Shown piece by piece: positions 7,712 to 16,256 of a stretch of DNA of 46,032 nucleotides (position 1 is its first letter; every line of letters starts with the position of its first letter). The notes beneath the pieces were generated by a model that saw nothing but the letters and a program-made list of their open reading frames with translations, had not been told where the DNA came from and did no database searches. The stretch covers positions 1-46,032 of the forward strand of contig VXQO01000103.1 in the NCBI GenBank assembly GCA_009838975.1, given 5' to 3'. A program made the position numbers and the translations under genes. The DNA comes from Gemmatimonadota bacterium (GTDB taxonomy: Bacteria; Gemmatimonadota; Gemmatimonadetes; Longimicrobiales; Gaopeijiaceae).

Positions 7712-8679
7712 GCATGTGCCGCCGCCGCTTCGTCGCAGCCTCCGCCGGTTGCGCCTCCTACCTTGCCGCCGCCGGCCCGCTGCTGAGCGGACGCGCGCTG
7801 CGCCGGTGGGGTGGCCAGGGTGCGCGCCGGGTTGTCGCTCAGACCCCCTTCGCCCGCATCGAGGAGCTGGGCGACGGGATGTTCGCGATCGTGTCCACGC
7901 CGCTCAACGGGGACTACACCACGGTGTGCAATGGGGGCATTGTGGGCGGGTCGTCGGGGACGGTTGTGGTAGAGGCGTTCGCCACGCCGGAGGGCGCGAG
8001 ATGGGTGGCCGAGCAGGCGCGGGCGCTGACGGGGCGGTGGCCGGACCAGGTGGTGGTGAGCCACTACCACGGGGACCACTCGGCCGGGCCTGCCGGGTAC
8101 GCCGAGGACGACGGGGGTGCGCCGACGCTCCGCGCGACGGCGGCGACGCGCGACCTGGTGCAGGGATCGCCCGGGGACGAGGCCGCGAAGGCACCGTGGG
8201 CCGATGCGGTGGTGGTCGCGGAAGACACCCCGCTCGAGATCGACCTTGGAAGCCGGGTGGTTTCGGTGGTGCCGCGCCGGGGTCACACGGCCAGCGACCT
8301 GTCGGTGGAGGTTGACGGGGGCGAGGGTCCGGTGTGGTGTGGCGACCTGGTTTGGAATGCGATGTTCCCGAACTACATGGACGCGGTGCCGTCGCGGCTG
8401 TCGCGGGCGGTGCGGGCGCTGCAGGCGATCCCTGCGGGCGTTTTCGTGCCGGGGCATGGTCCGCTGGCGGACGCCGAGGCGATGGCGCGCTACGTGGCGC
8501 TCATCGATTCGGTGGAAGAAGCGGCGCGCTACGCTTGGAGCCGCGGAATCAACTCCGAGGAAGCGGCCGAGAGCTATCAGGTGCCCGCGGAGCTGGGCGA
8601 ATGGGTGATGTTCAGCCCCAACTACTACCAGCGCGCGATTCAGTCGTGGATGGACGAGCTGGCGGGCGCAGAATACTGA
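7708..8679 (+). CDS. Exported metallo-beta-lactamase-fold hydrolase
   Basis: 323 aa. The N-terminus MSMCRRRFVAASAGCASYLA has a twin-arginine-like motif before a hydrophobic stretch, suggesting Tat export. The MBL domain runs from about 48 to 260: the zinc motif SHYHGDHSAG (H-x-H-x-D-H), a later ligand His in RRGHTASD, an Asp in WCGDLVWNAMFPNY, and the final His in VPGHGPL. The C-terminal ~60 residues are helical. The combination is close to class B-like and 'cyclase-like' MBL hydrolases in general; the substrate is not predictable. Translationally coupled to the upstream membrane protein by ATGA overlap, hinting at a shared pathway in the envelope. Confidence 0.85.
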   Translation: MSMCRRRFVAASAGCASYLAAAGPLLSGRALRRWGGQGARRVVAQTPFARIEELGDGMFAIVSTPLNGDYTTVCNGGIVGGSSGTVVVEAFATPEGARWVAEQARALTGRWPDQVVVSHYHGDHSAGPAGYAEDDGGAPTLRATAATRDLVQGSPGDEAAKAPWADAVVVAEDTPLEIDLGSRVVSVVPRRGHTASDLSVEVDGGEGPVWCGDLVWNAMFPNYMDAVPSRLSRAVRALQAIPAGVFVPGHGPLADAEAMARYVALIDSVEEAARYAWSRGINSEEAAESYQVPAELGEWVMFSPNYYQRAIQSWMDELAGAEY

Positions 8680-8704
8680 ACATAGTGGTTTAGTATCTCG
8701 CACC

Positions 8705-8761
8705 GCGCGGGACCGGCGGATTGCCGTGGAACCGGCGGAATGACCGCGGGACCGGCGGATG
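8705..8761. repeat. Three tandem ~20-bp GC-rich repeats in a convergent spacer
   Basis: Three imperfect copies of CCG(C/T)GG(G/A)ACCGGCGGA(T/A) occur head to tail. The invariant core ACCGGCGGA starts at 8712, 8731 and 8751, so the period is 19-20 bp. They lie between the 3' ends of the MBL-fold gene and the convergent aminotransferase gene, so they are not upstream of either. A 9-bp direct repeat GTTTAGTAT flanks the block at 8688-8696 and 8806-8814. Confidence 0.75.
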
Positions 8762-8777
8762 AAAGCCGTGTCGCGGC

Positions 8778-8808
8778 GTTTCAGCTGAAACCAGTTAACA
8801 ATATTGTT
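8778..8808. promoter_or_regulatory. Two adjacent perfect palindromes in the convergent spacer
   Basis: GTTTCAGCTGAAAC at 8778-8791 is a perfect 14-bp palindrome, and AACAATATTGTT at 8797-8808 a perfect 12-bp palindrome, 5 bp apart. The surrounding 50 bp is unusually AT-rich for this genome. Both gene ends point here, so a bidirectional transcription terminator is the simplest reading (the second is followed by TTTAG). The lack of spacer in the palindromes looks more like a protein-binding site. Function is inference. Confidence 0.45.
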
Positions 8809-8829
8809 TAGTATTCGATTGGTGAAAGC

Positions 8830-10005
8830 CTAGCACCCCAGCGCCCGCCTGAACCGCTCCCCCAGCCCGCGCAGCCGCTCCACCGGCTCGTTGCTGAAGA
8901 CGAGCCGCACGAACTGGGCCGCGTTCTCCCTGCCCCAGTGGGTCATGGGGGTGGCCGCCACCCTGCCGTGCTCCAACAGCCGCGCCGACGCCTCCGCAGC
9001 GTCGTAGCCCAGCGCTCCCGTATCGACCAGCAGCGACCAGCCCCCGTCCGCGCGCACGACGGGCAGGCCGCGCAGTTCCGCCAACACGGTGTCGCGCCTG
9101 CGCTCCCACTCCGCAACCGCCTCCGCTACGCCGCCTCCCGCAGGCTCAACGAGGGCGGCCAGCGCACCCGGCTGCGCGATCCCCACCGGCGTCACGACAT
9201 TGTAGATGCTCACCAACCCTATGCGGTTCATGATTCGGCGCGGTCCCGCCACCCAGCCGACGCGCCAGCCGATCATCCGGTATTCCTTGGAGACGGAGCC
9301 GACGGTGATCGTGTGGTCCGCGAGTCCGCCCACGCTGGCGGGGTGGATACAGGGGCGGCGGTCGAAGAGGATGCGCTCCATCGCGGCGTTGTAGAGGAGC
9401 CAGATCCCGCGCTTGTCGCAGACGCGGGAGATCGCTTCCCAGTCCTCTCGGGTGAGCACCGCGCCGGACGGGATGGACGGGTTCATGAGGAAGATCACGC
9501 GGGTCCGGTCCGTCACGGCGTCGTGGAAGCGGTGGAGGTCGAGTGCCCAGCCGCCGTCGCGGACCACAAACGGTGCGAAACGGGCCACGCCGCCGGCCAG
9601 GCGGACACGGTAAAGCATGCCTGCGTAGGTCGGGTCGGTGACGAGGACCTCGTCGCCCGGCTCGATGAGGGCGAGGAGCGCGTTGAAGAGCCCCTCGGTG
9701 CCGCCCGCGGTGACGATCGCCTGCGTGTCGGGGTCGTAGGGGACGCCGCTCAGCCGGCCCACGTGCGCGGCGGCCGCGGCCCGCAGTTCGGCGCTGCCCA
9801 GGAAGGGGAGGTAGCTGTTGGCGTCGTCCTGCCCGATGGCGGCCCGGGTGGCGTCGATGGCGGCCCGGGGCGGCGGAATGTCGGTGTCGAGGTTCTCGAG
9901 GCGGAGGATGTCCGCGTCGGCTTCGGCGGCCTGCGCGACGCGGTCGATCTGGAAGCCGACGATGTCGCCCAGGCGGGAGCGGGGTGAAGCGGGCGGGCCG
10001 GTCAT
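8830..10005 (-). CDS. Class I/II PLP-dependent aminotransferase
   Basis: 391 aa from ATG 10005, chosen because it overlaps the upstream gene's TGA (ATGA). Fold-type I landmarks: glycine-rich VTAGGTEGLFNALLALIEPGDEVLV, the substrate loop FLMNPSIPSGAVL (variant of N-P-x-N-P-T-G), Schiff-base Lys240 in VGSVSKEYRMIGWRVGW, and a C-terminal carboxylate-binding Arg in NAAQFVRLVFSN. The residue expected to be the PLP-N1-binding Asp is Asn206 (LLYNAAMERILFD, codon AAC), which is unusual. The specific substrate is unknown. Forms a two-gene operon with the SLOG-family gene upstream. Confidence 0.88.
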   Translation of the reverse strand: MTGPPASPRSRLGDIVGFQIDRVAQAAEADADILRLENLDTDIPPPRAAIDATRAAIGQDDANSYLPFLGSAELRAAAAAHVGRLSGVPYDPDTQAIVTAGGTEGLFNALLALIEPGDEVLVTDPTYAGMLYRVRLAGGVARFAPFVVRDGGWALDLHRFHDAVTDRTRVIFLMNPSIPSGAVLTREDWEAISRVCDKRGIWLLYNAAMERILFDRRPCIHPASVGGLADHTITVGSVSKEYRMIGWRVGWVAGPRRIMNRIGLVSIYNVVTPVGIAQPGALAALVEPAGGGVAEAVAEWERRRDTVLAELRGLPVVRADGGWSLLVDTGALGYDAAEASARLLEHGRVAATPMTHWGRENAAQFVRLVFSNEPVERLRGLGERFRRALGC

Positions 10006-10526
10006 GACGAAGTCGGCAGGTGCTTGCGAACGAAGGCGATCACGTCGTCCACGGTGGCGGCGGTCGCCACCTCGGGTGGGCAGTGGCGTGCGCGGTCCAG
10101 GTCGCCGAAGAGGATGACCGGGCGTCCGTAGCGGACCGACAGTTCGACTTCCGAGGCGGTGCCGGCGCTTCCGGGCAGCGCGACGACCACGTCGGCGGTG
10201 AGCACATTGACGTGGTTGCGCGAGTCGTGGGTCGCTCCGGCCTTGCCGAGGTGCGTGCGCACGGCGAGTTCGACCCAGGGGTTCGCGCGGCCGGACTCGG
10301 TGCCGGCCGCAGGCCCCTCTTCGATGCGCGGCATGATGCCGATGACCAGCCCGGCTCGCTCCTCCACCTCGGCGAAGGCGCGCGAAACCGACGCCATCAC
10401 GCCGCGCCCGCCCCCGGTGAGCAGGTGGACCTCCAGCCGCGCGAGACGTCGGCCTAGGGGGACGGCAAGAGCTTCGTGCGCGCGCACGCTTGAGCCCATG
10501 ACGCCGACGACGGGGAGCTTTCTCAT
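10002..10526 (-). CDS. SLOG/LOG-like nucleotide-binding protein (TIGR00725-like)
   Basis: 174 aa from ATG 10526. It has the Rossmann-like SLOG pattern: an N-terminal VVGVMGSSVRAHEALAVPLG, then HLLTGGGRGVMASVSRAF (the G-G-G-x-x-G-V-M nucleotide/phosphoribose loop), and VVALPGSAGTASEVELSVRYGRPVILF (the P-G-x-x-G-T-x-x-E motif). LOG enzymes cleave cytokinin nucleotides, but this shorter branch is generally of unknown function and is often mis-named lysine decarboxylase. Its stop overlaps the start of the aminotransferase, so the two are co-translated. It is divergent from the APC permease by 80 nt. Confidence 0.8.
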   Translation of the reverse strand: MRKLPVVGVMGSSVRAHEALAVPLGRRLARLEVHLLTGGGRGVMASVSRAFAEVEERAGLVIGIMPRIEEGPAAGTESGRANPWVELAVRTHLGKAGATHDSRNHVNVLTADVVVALPGSAGTASEVELSVRYGRPVILFGDLDRARHCPPEVATAATVDDVIAFVRKHLPTSS

Positions 10527-10606
10527 GGAAGCCTCTCGATGGCTGGGTAGATTGGGGGTGCAGCGCTTCGACCGACGACAGCAACGCTTAACTCTCGCCC
10601 GCGGGG

Positions 10607-11917
10607 ATGCCCGTGCCAATCCGGCGCGCCAGAAAGGGCTACGGCCCCTACGCCGCCACCTCGGTGGTGGTCGCCAACATGATCGGGACCGGGGTCTTCA
10701 CCAGCCTCGGGTTCCAGCTGCTCGACATCCAGTCCACCTTCCCGCTGCTGCTGCTCTGGGTGGTCGGCGGCGCGGCGGCCTTCTGTGGGGCGCTGTCGTA
10801 CGCGGAGCTCGGGGCGGCGATTCCGAGGTCGGGCGGCGAGTACACCTTCCTGTCGCGGGTCTACCACCCCGCCGTCGGGTTCGTCTCCGGCTGCGTGTCG
10901 GCCACCGTGGGATTCTCGGCGCCGACCGCGCTGGCCGCCATCACCTTCGGCTCCTATCTGGCGTCGGTCTTCCCGTCGCTCTCCCCCAGCTGGGCGGGCG
11001 CGGGGCTGGTGGTGGCGATGGTGGCCGTGCACGTCACCAACCACAGGAACTCCGGCCTCTTCCAGAGCGGATTCACCACCGTCAAGGTCGGGTTGATCGT
11101 GGCGTTCTGCCTGGCCGCGGCGACGATGGTGGAGCTGCCCCGGCCCGTGTCCCTGACCCCCGCCGCGGGCGACGGCCGGCTCGTGTTCGGCGGAGCCTTC
11201 GCCGTCTCGCTCATCTACGTCTCCTACGCGTACACCGGCTGGAACGCGGCGACGTATCTCACCGGCGAGCTGGAGAATCCCCGGCGCAACATACCGCGCG
11301 TCCTGGGCCTGGGGACGCTGGTGGTCACGGTGCTGTACGTGGCGCTCAACTGGTCGTTCCTGCGGGCGGCGCCGATGGACGAGATGGCCGGCCGGATCGA
11401 GGTCGGCTACGTCGCGGCGACCCACATCTTCGGCCCGGCGGGGGCGGCGATCATGGCCGTGACCCTCGCGCTGCTCCTCGTCTCGACCGTGAGCGCCATG
11501 GTGCTTGCGGGTCCGCGCGTGCTGCAGGTGATCGGCGAGGACTACCCGCTCTTCCGCCGCCTGGCGCGCCGCAAGGCCAACGGGATCCCGGCGGTCGCGA
11601 TCCTGGCCCAGACCGGACTCACCCTGGTGTTCGCGCTGACCGCGTCGTTCGAGACGGTACTGGTCTTCACCGGCTTCATCCTGGGGCTGAACAGCTTTCT
11701 CACCGTCGCGGGGCTCTTCGTGCTGCGCCTCCGCGAGCCGGGGCTGGAACGCCCCTACCGGGCCTGGGGCTACCCCGTCACCCCCCTGCTCTACCTCGGG
11801 CTGACCGGCTGGACACTGGTGTTCATCGCGCGCGACCGTCCGGCCGAGGCGCTGGTCGCGGCGGGGTTCGTTGCGGCGGGGCTGGCGCTGTATCGGGTGG
11901 CGGGACGCGGCGGCTGA
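10607..11917 (+). CDS. APC-superfamily amino-acid permease
   Basis: 436 aa with 12 predicted membrane segments. The first helix carries the unwound substrate-binding motif VVVANMIGTGVFTSLGF (G-x-G-x-x), followed by LLLWVVGGAAAFCGALSYAELGAAIPRSGGEYTFL, the family signature with the E-L-x-x-x-x-P-R-S-G-G-E-Y loop. The segment YTGWNAATYLTGELENPRRNIPR matches helix 6 and the cytoplasmic loop of APC carriers. It probably imports an amino acid. Ends 15 nt from the convergent FKBP gene. Confidence 0.9.
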   Translation: MPVPIRRARKGYGPYAATSVVVANMIGTGVFTSLGFQLLDIQSTFPLLLLWVVGGAAAFCGALSYAELGAAIPRSGGEYTFLSRVYHPAVGFVSGCVSATVGFSAPTALAAITFGSYLASVFPSLSPSWAGAGLVVAMVAVHVTNHRNSGLFQSGFTTVKVGLIVAFCLAAATMVELPRPVSLTPAAGDGRLVFGGAFAVSLIYVSYAYTGWNAATYLTGELENPRRNIPRVLGLGTLVVTVLYVALNWSFLRAAPMDEMAGRIEVGYVAATHIFGPAGAAIMAVTLALLLVSTVSAMVLAGPRVLQVIGEDYPLFRRLARRKANGIPAVAILAQTGLTLVFALTASFETVLVFTGFILGLNSFLTVAGLFVLRLREPGLERPYRAWGYPVTPLLYLGLTGWTLVFIARDRPAEALVAAGFVAAGLALYRVAGRGG

Positions 11918-11932
11918 GGGGGCCCGCCCGGC

Positions 11933-12601
11933 CTATTCGATCCCCAGCAGTTCGATCTCGAAGATCAGCACCTGGTTGGGCCCGATGGCCGGAGGCATGC
12001 CACCGGCACCGTAGCCCAGGTCCGCGGGGATGAACGCCCGGATGTGGCCCCCGACCCGCGTCAGCCCCAGCGCCTCCCCGAAGCCGGGGATCACCTGACC
12101 CACCCCGAACGTGGCGGGCTCCCCGCCGTAGGAAGAATCGAATTCGGTTCCGTCGGGCAGCGTCCCACGGTAGTGCAGGGTGACGAACTGACCGGGCATG
12201 GGAGCGGCGCCGTCGCCCTCGCGCAGCACTTCGTACTGGAGTCCCGAAGCGGTCGTCATGACCCCTTCCTTGGCCGCGTTCTCCGCCAGAAACGCCTGTC
12301 CCGCGCTCAGCGCCACGGCCGCCTCTTCCGCGCGCGCGGTCTGCACGATTTCGTTGAACGCCTCCATTGCGTGCTCGATATCGTTCTCGGCGAGCGGCGA
12401 TTCGACCCCGCCCAGCGCGTCGCTCATCCCCTGCATCATCGCCACCATGTCGACGTGGTCGGCGATCTCCGCGAGCGAGCGCCCCATGTCGTAGCCGATC
12501 GCGTAGCTGGCCTGCTGCACTTCGGTGTCGAGCGACGCCTCCGGCAGGCAACCCGCCGGGAGCACGAGAGCGAGAGTGAGAGCGGCGGGACGTATGGACA
12601 T
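11933..12601 (-). CDS. FKBP-type peptidyl-prolyl isomerase lipoprotein
   Basis: 222 aa from ATG 12601. The N-terminus (MSIRPAALTLALVLPAGC) is a lipoprotein signal with lipobox P-A-G-C. An FkpA/Mip-like helical dimerisation domain covers about 30-110 (YAIGYDMGRSLAEIA, ...AGQAFLAENAAKEGVMTTASGLQYEVLREG), followed by the FKBP catalytic domain: VTLHYRGTLPDGTEFDSSY, the FGVGQVIPGFGEAL loop and IPADLGYGAGGMPPAIGPNQVLIFEIELL. The aromatic pocket residues are mostly retained. Acts as a periplasmic folding factor. The ATG at 12601 was taken over 12637 because it begins the signal peptide. Confidence 0.93.
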   Translation of the reverse strand: MSIRPAALTLALVLPAGCLPEASLDTEVQQASYAIGYDMGRSLAEIADHVDMVAMMQGMSDALGGVESPLAENDIEHAMEAFNEIVQTARAEEAAVALSAGQAFLAENAAKEGVMTTASGLQYEVLREGDGAAPMPGQFVTLHYRGTLPDGTEFDSSYGGEPATFGVGQVIPGFGEALGLTRVGGHIRAFIPADLGYGAGGMPPAIGPNQVLIFEIELLGIE

Positions 12602-12663
12602 GGCGCCTGTTCCTCTTGTCCGGATTCCTTGTGTCAATGCCTGAATCTAGCTCGCCGGGCCCG

Positions 12664-13296
12664 TCAGGCCAGAATGGCGGGCAGCTCCCGGAGGTCGTGT
12701 ATGACATGAAGCGCGACCTCCCCGGCGCCGCCCCCCGGCATGCGCGTCGGGTTGTGCCACACGACCGTCAGGCCTGCGCGAGTCGCACCATGGACGTCCA
12801 GGGGAGATCCCGCGACGAACAGTACCTCATCCGCGCGGGGAGTCCCGCCGTTCCCGCCCGGCGCGAGCGCTTCGACACCCGCCCGATAGATGCGCGGGTC
12901 CGGCTTGTAGCACCCTGCGGCCTCGGCGGTGACCACCGAGCGGAAGGGTGCGCCCACCAGGGCGGCGGCCCGCTGCCCCAGCACCTCGGAACAGTTGGTG
13001 GCCACGCCGATGGGGCGATCCCGCGCCAGATCGCGCAGTACGGCGCCCGCGCGCGGCCACGGTGACAGCTCGTCCCAGCGATCTTCCAGCTCGTCCGCCA
13101 GCGTTCGCGGCAGCCCAACGGCCCCGGCCGAGTCGGCCACGAGATCGTGGTAGGGCACGTAGGCGCCCACCGCATAGGTCCGCCGCAGGTACTCCATCCG
13201 CCAGCGCCGGCCCGGCTCCGCGCCTTCGGCGATGTCGTCCCACAGCGACCACGAGTCGAGGAGCGCGGAGAGGAGGTCGAAGAGGACGGCCTTCAC
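12664..13296 (-). CDS. HAD-family hydrolase, haloacid-dehalogenase type II-like
   Basis: 210 aa. The catalytic nucleophile is Asp7 in AVLFDLLSALLDSW; the usual second Asp (D+2) of HAD phosphatases is Leu9, as in haloacid dehalogenases, which do not need it. Motif II is GVATNCSE, motif III Lys in AAGCYKPDPRIY, motif IV VAGSPLDVHGA with one acidic residue. A cap domain (about 18-95) lies between motifs I and II. These features favour a dehalogenase-like over a phosphatase activity, but the substrate is not known. GTG start at 13296 overlaps the TGA of the aldo-keto reductase/Rid gene (GTGA), so it is the last gene of that operon. Confidence 0.82.
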   Translation of the reverse strand: MKAVLFDLLSALLDSWSLWDDIAEGAEPGRRWRMEYLRRTYAVGAYVPYHDLVADSAGAVGLPRTLADELEDRWDELSPWPRAGAVLRDLARDRPIGVATNCSEVLGQRAAALVGAPFRSVVTAEAAGCYKPDPRIYRAGVEALAPGGNGGTPRADEVLFVAGSPLDVHGATRAGLTVVWHNPTRMPGGGAGEVALHVIHDLRELPAILA

Positions 13297-14771
13297 GGGA
13301 TCACGGCTTCGGCCTCGATCTCGACCAGCAGGTCGTCGCCGACCGTGTCGGCCCGCACGAGCGTGTTGGCGGGGAGGATCCCGTCGAAGCGGAGGCCGTG
13401 GGCGCGCGCGACCGGCTCCCAGTCGACCCCGTGGCGGATGAAGACCCGGGTGCGAACCACGTCACGCAGCGTCGCGCCGAGCGACTGCAGCGCGCCGTCG
13501 ATCTTGTCGATGATGAAGTGGGTCTGCGCGGCGGGATCGCGCCCCCCGATCAGCCGGTCGCCGTGGCTGGCGGTGGTCCCCGCCACCCAGATGCGGTTGC
13601 CGCGCCGCACCGCCCGGCTGTATCCGGCGAGCTTCTCCCACGGCGTCCCGGTGGAGACCCGGTCGACGCCGCCGCGGCTGTCCACCGTGTATGGCGCGGG
13701 GAGGTGCGTGATGTGGTGGCTGAGGTCGCCCGAGGCGGTGAGGAACGGCGGGCGGCGGTACTCGTCGCCGCAGTCGCCCCCGATCGGGTCGAGGGCGGCG
13801 CACGCGGCGTCCAGCTCGGCCCGCGCCCGGTCATCGAGCGAGAAGCGCAGCACCGCGAGGTTGTCCTCGATGTGGCTGTTCTCGCCCAGGCGGGCGCCGA
13901 CGATGATGCCGACCACGACCGGGTGCTCCAGCACATGGCGGCAGGCCACGTTGGCGATGGATGCGGCCCTGCGCCCGCCCTCCCCCGCAAACCCTGACGC
14001 AACGTCAGGGTTGAGCCGCCGGGCCACCCGTGCGACCGCGTGCAACAGCTCCTGGAAGCGCTCCCAGCCCCCCGCCCGGTCGATGAAGCGGCGGTACTTC
14101 ATCTGCGACCAGGTCAGCGATTCGTCGATCGGCGGCTCCGGGCGGCCCAGCCAGCGCTCGCTCAGGAACCCCCCCGCGAGGGTCCCGTACGCCAGCAGCC
14201 CGACCCCGTGCTCGCTGCAGACCTCGGCCATCGCCCCTGCGGCGCGGCGGTCGATGAGCGAGAAGCAGACCTGGTTGGAGACGATGGAAATGCCGCTGCG
14301 AACCGCCATGTCCAGGTGGACGGCATCGCAGTTGGTCAGGCCCAGGTGGCGAATCCGTCCCGCGGCCTGGTGCTCGGCCAGCATGAAGAGGCTGTCCAGC
14401 CAACTCGGGTCGGCGTAGTTCCAGGCGTGGAACTGGAGCAGGTCGATCGTGTCCGTGCGCAGCCGGTCGAGGGCGCGGCCGACCGCGGCCGCCACCGCCT
14501 TCTGGCTGGCGGGGCCGGGTTCCGGCACCCACTTGGTGAGGAGCTGGACATCGCCGCGGCGGCTTCCGAGCGTGCCCGCGATCACCTCGGCCGATCCGTA
14601 GTGGTCGGCCATGTCGAAGGTGGTGAGACCCGCGTCGGCGTAGGGGTCCATGGCGCGCGCCGCGGCCTCGGGGTCGAGCGCGGCCCCGCCCCGTTCCTGG
14701 TCCGCGACCTGCCAGAGCCCGGTGACGACGCGGGAGATCTCGAGGCCGGGGGCCAGAAAGGTGCGTTCCAC
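13293..14771 (-). CDS. Fusion of aldo-keto reductase and Rid (RidA/YjgF) domain
   Basis: 492 aa. Residues 1 to about 335 form an aldo-keto reductase: the catalytic Asp-Tyr-Lys-His set is visible in TTFDMADHYGSAEVI (D, Y), LLTKWVPEP (K) and LLQFHAWNY (H). Residues about 365-492 are a Rid domain with SRAVRRGNRIWVAGTT, the core VVRTRVFI and the C-terminal VEIEAEAVIP carrying the conserved acidic residue. Rid proteins hydrolyse reactive enamine/imine intermediates of PLP enzymes; the reductase could act on the released carbonyl. GTG start (GTGGAACGC at 14771), chosen for its position 3 nt from the permease stop. Part of the minus-strand run 16840-12664. Confidence 0.88.
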   Translation of the reverse strand: MERTFLAPGLEISRVVTGLWQVADQERGGAALDPEAAARAMDPYADAGLTTFDMADHYGSAEVIAGTLGSRRGDVQLLTKWVPEPGPASQKAVAAAVGRALDRLRTDTIDLLQFHAWNYADPSWLDSLFMLAEHQAAGRIRHLGLTNCDAVHLDMAVRSGISIVSNQVCFSLIDRRAAGAMAEVCSEHGVGLLAYGTLAGGFLSERWLGRPEPPIDESLTWSQMKYRRFIDRAGGWERFQELLHAVARVARRLNPDVASGFAGEGGRRAASIANVACRHVLEHPVVVGIIVGARLGENSHIEDNLAVLRFSLDDRARAELDAACAALDPIGGDCGDEYRRPPFLTASGDLSHHITHLPAPYTVDSRGGVDRVSTGTPWEKLAGYSRAVRRGNRIWVAGTTASHGDRLIGGRDPAAQTHFIIDKIDGALQSLGATLRDVVRTRVFIRHGVDWEPVARAHGLRFDGILPANTLVRADTVGDDLLVEIEAEAVIP

Positions 14772-14774
14772 CCC

Positions 14775-16256
14775 TTACTCGCGCGGCAGTTCGCGGAAGA
14801 GGGCGCCGGTGTCGGTACCCTGCCCGCGCATGCGCCCGACCCGGACGAAGAAGATGGTCGAGGCGAGAGCCATCACCCCGATCCAGACCCAGGTCGAGTG
14901 GAAATACCACGCCCCCACGTCCGCGGTCAGGTCCTTGTTCACGTGCACCACCAGGAAGACGGCGAGCAGCGCGACCCCGGCTGATCCGACGACCAGCTGT
15001 CCCGCGCGCCCGCGCAGCACCTGCATGCCGGCCGCGCGTTCCGGGTTGCGCCGGGCCAGCGTCAGCAGCGACAGGCACATGAGCAGGAAGTTCACGAGCA
15101 TCGAGGTGACGAGGATGTCGATGCCCAGGAAGAAATCGCCCGCCAGGTGGCTGCCCAGGATGCCCACCGTGGCCATCAGGCCGCTTGCGACGATGGCGAC
15201 GTGCGGGGTGCGCCGCCGCTCGTTCACCGCTGCGGCCACGCGGGGGAAGATCCCGTCCTCGGCCCAGGCGAACATCAGGCGCGAGACCGCCAGGAGCATG
15301 GCGGGGAGGTCGTTGATGAGCGCGACGGCGGCCCCGGCCACGATCGCCACCGTCCAGCCGGCGGGGAGCAGGTAGCCCAGCAGGCCGGGTGCGGTGAGGT
15401 CGCGGAGCTGGGCTTCCTCCGCCACGAAGCTCCAGGGGACCGCGTGGTACATCGCCGCGGTGAAGAGGAGGTAGAAGGTGCCCACCGTGACGACCGCGAG
15501 ACCGGTCGCCAGCGGCAGGTTGCGGCCGGGATTGCGCGCCTCGCCTCCCGCCTGCGCGATCGAATCGAAGCCGATGAAGCTGGAGAAGAGCAGCGCGGCG
15601 GCCGCGAGGAAGGGGCCGATGCGGAACGGGGCCGCGGGCTCCGCGGGAACGGCCCGACCCTCGGACGCCATGAGCGCCGCCGCGAAGTCGGCGTGGTCGT
15701 AAAGGAAGCCCGCGACGATGACCACGCTGCCCAGCGCGAACATCAGGAACATCATCGGGACCAGGGTGCGCTGGTAGAGGCCGAGGCCCCGCAGGTTGAC
15801 GATCACGAACGTCCACAGAAAGGCGAGGGCGAGGCCGACCCGGACGGGCCCGGTATCCAGCGCCTCGGCGGTTCCCTGCCATCCGACCGCGCCGGCGATG
15901 TCCCGCAGGAACGGGATGAGGACGTACGACACCACACCGATGGCGATCGACAGCCCGAACCACTGCGAGAAGCTCGCAACGAACCCCCAGTACGGGCTGA
16001 GCGACCGGCTCACGTAGATGTAGCTTCCACCCGCCCGCGGCATCGCCGACGAGAGGCTGGCGTAGGCGAGCGCGGCGAAGAGCGCCGGGACCGCCGCGAA
16101 GAAGTACGCGGAGAGCACATGCGGCCCGATCCCGGGCACGTTCCGCTGCAGCATGATCGGGATGATGTTGATCGCCGCCCCGAGCATGGCGCAGATGCCG
16201 GTCGCGGTCAGGCCCAGCAGCCCGAGCCGCCGGCTGAGTCCCGGACCGGAGGTCAC
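14775..16256 (-). CDS. APC-superfamily amino-acid/polyamine permease
   Basis: 493 aa from GTG 16256, which overlaps the upstream stop as GTGA; a longer reading from 16337 would run through the previous gene and adds a non-membrane Gly/Arg leader. About 12-14 membrane segments. Helix 1 is LLGLTATGICAMLGAAINIIPIML, then AYASLSSAMPRAGGSYIYVSRSL (APC signature P-R-A-G-G-S-Y), helix 6 region SSFIGFDSIAQAGGEARNPGRNLPLA, and helix 8 MLLAVSRLMFAWAEDGIFP. This pattern is close to eukaryote-like CAT/AAT branches of APC. Sits between the NTF2-like lipoprotein and the reductase/Rid fusion in one operon, suggesting import of the compound they process. Confidence 0.9.
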   Translation of the reverse strand: MTSGPGLSRRLGLLGLTATGICAMLGAAINIIPIMLQRNVPGIGPHVLSAYFFAAVPALFAALAYASLSSAMPRAGGSYIYVSRSLSPYWGFVASFSQWFGLSIAIGVVSYVLIPFLRDIAGAVGWQGTAEALDTGPVRVGLALAFLWTFVIVNLRGLGLYQRTLVPMMFLMFALGSVVIVAGFLYDHADFAAALMASEGRAVPAEPAAPFRIGPFLAAAALLFSSFIGFDSIAQAGGEARNPGRNLPLATGLAVVTVGTFYLLFTAAMYHAVPWSFVAEEAQLRDLTAPGLLGYLLPAGWTVAIVAGAAVALINDLPAMLLAVSRLMFAWAEDGIFPRVAAAVNERRRTPHVAIVASGLMATVGILGSHLAGDFFLGIDILVTSMLVNFLLMCLSLLTLARRNPERAAGMQVLRGRAGQLVVGSAGVALLAVFLVVHVNKDLTADVGAWYFHSTWVWIGVMALASTIFFVRVGRMRGQGTDTGALFRELPRE

